DNA of 64,000 bases from Dehalococcoidia bacterium (lineage in GTDB: Bacteria > Chloroflexota > Dehalococcoidia > UBA2979): NCBI GenBank assembly GCA_023228825.1, contig JALOAL010000009.1, positions 62,001 to 126,000 of the forward strand, in the 5' to 3' direction. Below are positions 58,576 to 64,000 of this stretch, piece by piece (the first letter of the stretch is position 1; each line of letters begins with the position of its first letter). Under the pieces are notes generated by a model. It made no database searches. It was given only the letters and a program-made list of their open reading frames with translations, and was not told the DNA's origin. The translations under genes and the position numbers were made by a program.

Positions 58576-59418
58576 CTAGGACTTGCGGGTGAGCGGCTGC
58601 AGCGGCAGTTCGGCCGGGGTGAGGCTGAACTCCTCCAGCAGTTCGCGTGGGTGCAGCACGATGCGGCCCGTCAGGTCCTTCGGGTCGCTGGCGGCCAACT
58701 TCAGGCACGCCTCCGCCATGTGTTCCACCGGCGTCTCGCGCTCCGTGGGCTCGGCGCCCACCAGGTTGTGGTGCACCGTGCCCGGCGTGGCCACGAGGCC
58801 GGGCGAGATCACGTTCACGGCGATGTTGTCCTGGTAGACCTCGGACGCGAGGCCCGTGGTGAAGCGCTCCAGCGCTGCCTTGCACATGCCGTAGACCGTG
58901 CCGCCCCGGCCGCCGGCGTCCGGCTTGGGGTGCTGGGCGGCGCCGGAGGAGACGTTGATGATCCAGCCGCCGGAACCGCGCTCCTTCATGGAGGGGATCA
59001 CCATCTGCGACAACTGGAAGGGGGAGTAGACCTGCACCTCCTGCATCAGGCGGTAGCGGCGCTCCGGGAAGTCCACCACGGGGATGAAGAAGGTGACCGC
59101 CGCGTTGTTCACCAGGATGTCGATGGGGCCGTAGATGCGCTCCGCTTCCGCCACCAGGTTCTTGCGGTCGTCCTCGCTGGAGAGGTCGCAGCGGACGCCC
59201 GTGGCCTCGCCCCCGGCGTCCTTGATGTTCTGGACCACGCCGTTGACAGAGCCCTCCATGGGGTTGTCGCCCTCGTTCAGGGTGCGCGCGGAGACGATGA
59301 CCCTTGCGCCTTCCATCGCGTAGCGCACGGCGATCGCCTCGCCAATGCCCCTGGAGGCGCCGGTGACCACGGCCACCTTGCCCGCCAGAACGCCGTTCAT
59401 GTTCGCCTGTATTGCCAC
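58576..59418 (-). CDS. SDR-family oxidoreductase
   Basis: This 280-residue NAD(P)-dependent reductase or dehydrogenase is read from GTG with AGGAG upstream (VAIQANMNGVLAGKVAVVTG). It has TGASRGIG, NNAA and the catalytic Tyr-Lys pair in TVYGMCKAAL, with the Ser in IINVSSGAAQ. The insertion SVNGVVQNIKDAGGEATGVR and the C-terminal LHPRELLEEFSLTPAELPLQ are unusual and shared with SDRs found in Chloroflexi and actinobacteria near acyl-CoA genes. The substrate is not known. Unlike the SDR at 3.2 kb it keeps the full YxxxK motif, so it is a normal alcohol/ketone SDR. Confidence 0.9.
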   Translation of the reverse strand: MAIQANMNGVLAGKVAVVTGASRGIGEAIAVRYAMEGARVIVSARTLNEGDNPMEGSVNGVVQNIKDAGGEATGVRCDLSSEDDRKNLVAEAERIYGPIDILVNNAAVTFFIPVVDFPERRYRLMQEVQVYSPFQLSQMVIPSMKERGSGGWIINVSSGAAQHPKPDAGGRGGTVYGMCKAALERFTTGLASEVYQDNIAVNVISPGLVATPGTVHHNLVGAEPTERETPVEHMAEACLKLAASDPKDLTGRIVLHPRELLEEFSLTPAELPLQPLTRKS

Positions 59419-59680
59419 TGGTTGCTCCTGAGCATGTGCCCCCGCTCGGGGTTCCTGGGAATGACAGAGGCGCCGGCCCCCCGATACGCCTCGTGAGGGC
59501 ACGTTCTAGCACATCCTTCCGGGCGGTGCCTGCGCTCATCACGGAGCGGAAGTCCCGGACGAGGCGTGACTCAGGACCCAGAGACACAAGGGGGCTGGGC
59601 CGCAACAATTCACGTTGACGTGGACCCAGCCGCTCGCTCCGCGGTCCGGACGACTGGCCCGCACGCCTGGAAGGACTCCC

Positions 59681-60982
59681 ATGAAACTGTTGATGGCCAT
59701 CGCCTCGTCGCTGGCGGCGACCGCCCTGGCCCTGTCTGTAGCCGCATTCGTCGTGGCCGACCGCGCCGAGTCGTCCGCGAGGGGCGCCAGCCCGGGGCCG
59801 TCCTCCACGCAGGCGCCCGCGCAGGCGCAGACGCTGGACGTGGAACTGGGCGACGTCTACATCGCACCGGTGCAGATGAGCGCCGCCACGGGCGCCTCGC
59901 TGGTGCTGAACGTCCGCAACACCGGCGCCATCCAGCACGACCTGCGCGTGGAGGGTGGCCCGGGCACGGCCATGCTCAACCCCGGCGGTAGCGAGTCGCT
60001 GGACCTGGGCGCGCTGGACGCCGGAACGTACACGCTCTTCTGCAGCGTGCCCGGCCACCGCGAGGGCGGCATGGTGGCCTCACTGGTGGTGGGCGACGAC
60101 GAGCACGCCGGCCACTCCGGCGGCCGCATGCTCCACAGCGACGAGGACTACATGGCCGGCGTGGAGGCCTTCCCGGCGGCCACCGAGGGCCTGGGCGGCC
60201 AGCCGATGGCCCCGGAATTGGACGGCGACGTCAAGGTCTTCGAACTCACGGCGGAGGAGATCGCCTGGGAGGTGGAGCCGGGCGTCTTCCGTGACGCCAT
60301 GGCCTACAACGGCGAAGTCCCCGGCCCGGAGATCCGCGTGCAACTGGGCGACCGCGTGCGCGTGGTGCTGCACAACGAACTGCCGGAGTCCACGGCCATC
60401 CACTTCCACGGCCTGGTGGTGCCAAACGACCAGGACGGCGTGCCCGGGCTGACCCAGCCGCTGGTGCTGCCGGGCGAGTCCTGGGTGTACGAGTTCGACG
60501 TGGTCAACGCCGGCTCCCACATGTACCACTCGCACATGAACGGCTCCGTGCAGATCCCCATGGGCCTGCTGGGCGCCTTCATCGTGGAGGACGGCACGGA
60601 GGAGGTGGTGGATCAGGACATCACCATGATCCTGAACGACGGCCCGCTGGGCTACACCATCAACGGCAAGGGCTTCCCCGCCACCCAGCCCATCGTGGCG
60701 CGGCAGGGCGAGAAGATCCGCATCCGCTACATGAACGAGGGCCTGCAGATCCACCCCATGCACCTGCACGGCGTGCCGCAACTGGTGGTGGCGAAGGACG
60801 GCTACCCCTTGCCCTTCCCACACTACGAGGACACCGTCACCGTGGCCCCTGGCGAGCGCATCGACGTGATCGTGGAGGCGACGGAACTGGGCGCCTGGGC
60901 CTTCCACTGCCACATCCTGACGCATGCGGAGGGGCCGAACGGCATGTTCGGCATGGTGACCGTGATGCTGGTCAGCGAATAG
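59681..60982 (+). CDS. Cupredoxin-multicopper oxidase fusion (laccase/nitrite reductase-like)
   Basis: This 433-residue exported copper protein has an N-terminal signal/membrane segment (about 4-25). A first cupredoxin domain (about 50-138) carries type 1 copper ligands His86, Cys121, His126 and probably Met131 (IQHDLRV; LFCSVPGHREGGM). Then follow two multicopper oxidase domains with HFHG (241), HMYHSH (280-285), HPMHLHG (358-364) and AFHCHILTH (408-415). The two-domain oxidase part has the trinuclear-site His pairs of laccase-type or nitrite reductase-type enzymes. The fused cupredoxin may be an intramolecular electron donor. The ATG has GGAAGGAC upstream. A His-rich stretch (DEHAGHSGGRMLHSDED) joins the parts. 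Oxidation of metals, phenols or nitrite reduction are all possible. Confidence 0.88.
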   Translation: MKLLMAIASSLAATALALSVAAFVVADRAESSARGASPGPSSTQAPAQAQTLDVELGDVYIAPVQMSAATGASLVLNVRNTGAIQHDLRVEGGPGTAMLNPGGSESLDLGALDAGTYTLFCSVPGHREGGMVASLVVGDDEHAGHSGGRMLHSDEDYMAGVEAFPAATEGLGGQPMAPELDGDVKVFELTAEEIAWEVEPGVFRDAMAYNGEVPGPEIRVQLGDRVRVVLHNELPESTAIHFHGLVVPNDQDGVPGLTQPLVLPGESWVYEFDVVNAGSHMYHSHMNGSVQIPMGLLGAFIVEDGTEEVVDQDITMILNDGPLGYTINGKGFPATQPIVARQGEKIRIRYMNEGLQIHPMHLHGVPQLVVAKDGYPLPFPHYEDTVTVAPGERIDVIVEATELGAWAFHCHILTHAEGPNGMFGMVTVMLVSE

Positions 60983-61008
60983 GCCTCGTCCCCGCGAGGG
61001 CGCACGAA

Positions 61009-61034
61009 GAGCGGGCTCCTCACGGAGCCCGCTC
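61009..61034. terminator. Bidirectional terminator hairpin
   Basis: GAGCGGGCTCC and GGAGCCCGCTC form a perfect 11-bp stem with a TCAC loop between convergent genes. A smaller hairpin (CCTCG / CGAGG) precedes it at 60984-60999. Confidence 0.82.
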
Positions 61035-61073
61035 GGTGTGTACGGGGAACGCCCGGAGCCCCGCAGGAGACCG

Positions 61074-62012
61074 CTACTCCCAGAGGTCGGAGGAGCCCTT
61101 CATGAAGCGCAGCATCATCACCATCTCCGCCACGTCCGTGCCGCCGTCCGACAGGCGGGTGCGGTACCAGATGTACTCGGACCGGGGCGTCTCCCCCACG
61201 GCAAGGACTTCTCCGCGGGACTCGTAGTCACGACCCACGAACATGGGGCCGGCCAGGTGGTTGATCTCGATGCCGCCGAACAGGCCCACGGACTTGTGGC
61301 GGCGAAGGTCGAAGCCGGGCTCGCACGCGCGCAGGATGCCCACGGCGGCGCCAGGGTTGATGATCGGGCCGCCCCAGGGCGAGGCGTCCGCGTACCAGCC
61401 CAGCGGCTCCGTCATGGCGTCGATCGTGCGCGCGTAGCGCTCGGCCTCCAGGCGCGTGGGGTAGGCGTCCGTGGTCAGCCCGGGCTCGATGTGGCCCAGG
61501 ATGCGCACCTCCCCGCGCGGCGGCAGGTTGCGCAGGCGCTCCGCCAGCACCGAGGGCTCGTCCGGAGCGCCGATGCTCGCCGTGCCCTCCAGTACGCGTG
61601 CGCCGTCTTCGCGTTCCGCCCAGATCTCCATCTGCGCGTCCGTGGGCGGGGCGTCGGCTTCGTGCTGTGGCGGGCGGCCGAAGGGCCGCACGGGGACGCC
61701 GTGCGTGGTGGCGTTCTGGAAGTAGCAGGAGAGGCCGCCGCGCTCGAACCACTCCGGGCCAAAGACGCGCACGAGCATGGGCGGGAACTGCTGCATGTGC
61801 ACAGAGCCCGCCACAGTGCCGCCGGAGAAGCCCAGTTTCTGCGCGGTCTTGTCGTCATGGATGCTGCCCGCGCCCAGGCCCGCGCCCAGGTTCACTGGCG
61901 CCTTCACCGGCCCCACCAGGAGGCCGTCACGCTCCTCCACGGCGGCGGTGGCGGCCTCGATGCTCTGCGGGGGCTGCGGGACGAAGGTCTGCTCGGTTGC
62001 GGTGTCGGTCAT
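61074..62012 (-). CDS. Hotdog-fold (MaoC-like) protein of unknown substrate
   Basis: This 312-residue protein starts at an ATG with AGGAGG seven bases upstream. The first half has a hotdog-like core (NLGAGLGAGSIHDDKTAQ; GFSGGTVAGSVHMQQFPPML), and a second hotdog-like unit lies at the C-terminus (GLFGGIEINHLAGPMFVGRD; LAVGETPRSEYIWYRTRL). This suggests a double-hotdog dehydratase/hydratase relative. The GTVAG-HM segment corresponds to the place where MaoC hydratases have their Asp/His, but Asp is not obvious. A role in CoA-ester hydration or as a thioesterase is plausible from the fold and from the many acyl-CoA genes in the window. It is divergent from the FBP aldolase/phosphatase gene. Confidence 0.72.
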   Translation of the reverse strand: MTDTATEQTFVPQPPQSIEAATAAVEERDGLLVGPVKAPVNLGAGLGAGSIHDDKTAQKLGFSGGTVAGSVHMQQFPPMLVRVFGPEWFERGGLSCYFQNATTHGVPVRPFGRPPQHEADAPPTDAQMEIWAEREDGARVLEGTASIGAPDEPSVLAERLRNLPPRGEVRILGHIEPGLTTDAYPTRLEAERYARTIDAMTEPLGWYADASPWGGPIINPGAAVGILRACEPGFDLRRHKSVGLFGGIEINHLAGPMFVGRDYESRGEVLAVGETPRSEYIWYRTRLSDGGTDVAEMVMMLRFMKGSSDLWE

Positions 62013-62236
62013 GTCGGTCCTCCTGCGTGACAGGTCGCGCGCGGGTGGGGTGCGCGCAGAGGCGGGGGGTTGAAGACGCAGCGGCAGGGCGCCTGCGGGC
62101 GGGGGGCGCCCGCGGGATGCGCCCTCGCGCCACCCGCGTCTGCGGCGACTATAACGCCCGCGCGGTAGCCGTTGGCTCGATCCGCCTCCACCATGCCCAG
62201 TACGCTGCCGGAGCCCGCGCGTACGCCGCCCTCGAC

Positions 62237-62270
62237 CAGGTGCTGGGCACTGGCAGGTGCTGGGCACTGG
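62237..62270. repeat. 17-bp tandem duplication
   Basis: CAGGTGCTGGGCACTGG occurs twice in perfect tandem, 50-80 bases upstream of the FBP aldolase/phosphatase gene. It lies in the divergent control region (62013-62317), where no gene is seen. Confidence 0.9.
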
Positions 62271-62317
62271 CCTGCGGAACCCGAGGACGGGCAGCGTGCG
62301 TGCTGGAGGAGGATCGG

Positions 62318-63412
62318 ATGCCCCAGACCCTGAGCGTGATCAAGGCCGGCGTGGGCGGGTTCGTCGGCCGTTCCGGGACGCATCCGGAGGTCATCGAGGC
62401 GGCGCGAGAGGCCCTGGCGCTGGCGGTGCAGTCCGGACTATTGACGGACGCGCAGGCCCACGCCTGCGGGGACGACCTCTTCCTGGTGATGGCGCACGGA
62501 CACGGGGAGGACCACGAGGGCGTCCACCGCACCGCGTGGGAGACCTTCGAGGCGTGCACGGAAGTGGCGAGGCGCCTCCACCTCTACGGGGCGGGTCAGG
62601 ACGTACTGACAGACGCCTTTGCCGGCAGCGTGCGCGGGACCGGCATTGGCTCTGCGGAACTGGTGCTGACCGAGCGCCCGTCCGAGCCGGTGGTGGTCTT
62701 CATGGCGGACAAGACCGCCGTGGGCGCGTTCAACCTGCCGCTCGTCCGCACGTTCGCGGACCCGTTCACCACGCCCGGCCTCGTCATGGCGGAGCCGCTG
62801 CACCAGGGCTTTGCGTTCGAGGTGCATGACCTGAAACATCACCGCAAGGTGATGTTCACCACGCCAGAGGAGACCTACGACCTCCTCGCCTTCGTGGGGG
62901 CGACCTCGCAGTACGCGGTGAAGCGCATCGTGAGTCGCGCCACGGGCGAGGTGGCCGCCGTGGCCTCCACGGACCGGGTGGCGGATCTGGCCGGCCGCTA
63001 TGCCGGCAACGACGACCCGACGGCGATCGTGCGCTGCCACGGCGCCTTTCCCACCGTCGGCGAGGTGCTCGAGCCGTACACGCTGCCGCAACTGGTGGTG
63101 GGCGGCCTGCGCGCCTCGCACCACGGGCCGTGGATGCCCGTGGGGCAGGAGGGGGCCGGGACGTCACGGTCGGACGGGCCGCCGCGGGTGGTGGCGCTGG
63201 GGTTTCAACTGGCGGAGGGCAGACTCGTGGGCCCGCGCGACCTCTTCGCGGACGCCGCGTTCGAGGGCGCGCGGCGGCAGGCGAACGAGGTGGCGGACTA
63301 CCTGCGTCGTCACGGCCCCTTCGAGCCGCACCGGCTCCCGCTGGAGGAGATGGAGCACAGCACGGTGCCCTCTGTCGCCGCCAGGATGGCGAGCCGCTGG
63401 TCAGACCTGTAG
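62318..63412 (+). CDS. Archaeal-type FBP aldolase/phosphatase (class V FBPase) with altered aldolase site
   Basis: This 364-residue protein belongs to the bifunctional fructose-1,6-bisphosphate aldolase/phosphatase family of gluconeogenesis. The ATG has GGAGGAGG upstream. Whole-length similarity includes SVIKAGVGGFVG, GDDLFLVMAH, AGQDVLTD, MADKTAVGAFNLPL, TPGLVMAEPLHQGF and MPVGQEGAGTSRSDGPPR. Compared with the Sulfolobus tokodaii enzyme as I remember it, phosphate/metal residues Asp52, Asp53, Gln94 and Asp131 are kept. The Schiff-base lysine (Lys232 there) is Asn231 here, Asp11 is Gly11, His18 is Arg18, and the lid tyrosine (Tyr348 there) is His347. Aldolase activity is therefore doubtful, while phosphatase activity may remain or also be reduced. 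A separate class I aldolase gene follows immediately. Confidence 0.88.
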   Translation: MPQTLSVIKAGVGGFVGRSGTHPEVIEAAREALALAVQSGLLTDAQAHACGDDLFLVMAHGHGEDHEGVHRTAWETFEACTEVARRLHLYGAGQDVLTDAFAGSVRGTGIGSAELVLTERPSEPVVVFMADKTAVGAFNLPLVRTFADPFTTPGLVMAEPLHQGFAFEVHDLKHHRKVMFTTPEETYDLLAFVGATSQYAVKRIVSRATGEVAAVASTDRVADLAGRYAGNDDPTAIVRCHGAFPTVGEVLEPYTLPQLVVGGLRASHHGPWMPVGQEGAGTSRSDGPPRVVALGFQLAEGRLVGPRDLFADAAFEGARRQANEVADYLRRHGPFEPHRLPLEEMEHSTVPSVAARMASRWSDL

Positions 63413-63463
63413 GCGCACCGCGGCCGTCCCGACGTGCCCCCGGAAGCGTTCGCGCGCTTCACC

Positions 63464-63469
63464 TATAAT
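63464..63469 (+). promoter_or_regulatory. -10 element (TATAAT) before the aldolase gene
   Basis: A perfect TATAAT lies about 95 bases before the class I aldolase ATG. No good -35 stands at the expected distance. It would give the aldolase its own promoter in addition to read-through from the phosphatase gene. Confidence 0.5.
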
Positions 63470-63563
63470 TGCCCTTGTCACCTGACCATCCGGGAGCGCC
63501 GGGCCGCGCTGGCGGGCCGGATATCCGACTTCAGACGCGGATCGCTGCAAGCAGGAGAGTCCC

Positions 63564-64000
63564 ATGGCCACTGAAATCATCACACGCGCCTTCGTCCCCG
63601 CGGACGTGCCGCGCGACCTGGTGAAGACCTACGAGGACAACTTCAGCCTGGTCACGCGGGACACCGGGCGCCTGGCGCTCTTCGCCGGCGATCAGAAGGC
63701 GGAACACCTCAACGACGACTTCTTCGGCGAGACCAAGACCGGGCCCATCGCCGCGGACGACGCGGACCCGGAGCACTTGTTCCGCATCGCCCAGCAGGGC
63801 GTGATCGGGTGTTTCGCGACCCAGTTGGGCCTGGTGGCGCGCTACGGGCCGGACTACTCCGACGTGCCGTACCTGGTGAAGGTGAACAGCAAGACGCACC
63901 TCATCACCCCGGAGTACGGCGACCCGCGCAGTCGCGACTGGGTGACCATGGACCAGGTGGTCTCACTGCGGGACGCCGGCCTGAACATCGTGGGGGTGGG
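63564..64000 (+). CDS. Class I fructose-bisphosphate aldolase, DhnA/FbaB type (3' truncated)
   Basis: The first 145 residues are present and the gene runs off the window end. The sequence MATEIITRAFVPADVPRDL, LFAGDQKAEHLN, GVIGCFATQLGLVARYG and VPYLVKVNSKTHL matches the archaeal-type class I aldolases (DhnA/FbaB family) that use a Schiff-base lysine, which would lie beyond the window. The ATG has AGCAGGAGAG upstream. It follows the FBP aldolase/phosphatase gene on the same strand, 151 bases on, so the two probably act in sequence in gluconeogenesis. The Schiff-base lysine should be looked for in the missing part. Confidence 0.88.
   Translation, partial: MATEIITRAFVPADVPRDLVKTYEDNFSLVTRDTGRLALFAGDQKAEHLNDDFFGETKTGPIAADDADPEHLFRIAQQGVIGCFATQLGLVARYGPDYSDVPYLVKVNSKTHLITPEYGDPRSRDWVTMDQVVSLRDAGLNIVGV

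Overview
The window is about 70% GC chromosomal DNA, densely coded on both strands, with frequent GTG/TTG starts, many ATGA gene overlaps and strong GC hairpins between convergent genes. The gene content fits a soil or aquatic Chloroflexota (Dehalococcoidia/SAR202-like) bacterium best: several acyl-CoA dehydrogenase and class III CoA-transferase genes, an HspR-type heat-shock locus, split LigD-type NHEJ genes, archaeal-type FBP aldolase/phosphatase beside a DhnA-type aldolase, and Tat/lipoprotein secreted proteins. No rRNA gene was seen, so this placement is an inference. No tRNA, CRISPR array, intact insertion sequence or prophage was recognised.

Region 1 (1-10.1 kb, all +) is a catabolic block. 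It holds two permeases and the binding lipoprotein of a peptide/opine-type ABC transporter, a dienoyl-CoA-reductase-like SDR, two adjacent CaiB/BaiF CoA-transferases, an enoyl-CoA hydratase, two acyl-CoA dehydrogenases and a small YHS-type metal protein. Together they suggest import of an organic acid, CoA activation and beta-oxidation-like degradation. Region 2 (10.1-25.7 kb) is housekeeping and mixed: a TerC membrane protein behind a yybP-ykoY (Mn2+) riboswitch, FtsH, a Rieske-FAD oxidoreductase, convergent LigD-type polymerase and ATP-dependent ligase, a beta-propeller lipoprotein, a broken VapBC module between two copies of a hairpin repeat, a paired acyl-CoA dehydrogenase operon, and a serine hydrolase/coiled-coil fusion.

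Region 3 (25.8-32.9 kb) has a secreted subtilase and the heat-shock locus: dnaJ-hspR-clpC reading one way and hsp20 the other, with a HAIR-like HspR operator between them. Region 4 (33.1-48.8 kb) is a surface-polysaccharide cluster: sugar epimerase, two C-methyltransferase-type proteins, glucose-1-phosphate cytidylyltransferase, PIG-L deacetylase, two GT2 glycosyltransferases, Wzx flippase, Wzy/WaaL-like polymerase, polysaccharide pyruvyl transferase, a Wzz/BY-kinase fusion, and two exported polysaccharide lyases facing the cluster.

Region 5 (48.8-64 kb) has a gene-poor kilobase, then secA with an overlapping small kinase gene, prs, an HTH-methyltransferase fusion, another acyl-CoA dehydrogenase, a decayed gene, a Tat-exported LysM protein, an SDR, a cupredoxin-multicopper oxidase fusion and a hotdog-fold protein. 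It ends with an FBP aldolase/phosphatase lacking the aldolase lysine, followed by a class I FBP aldolase cut by the window end.
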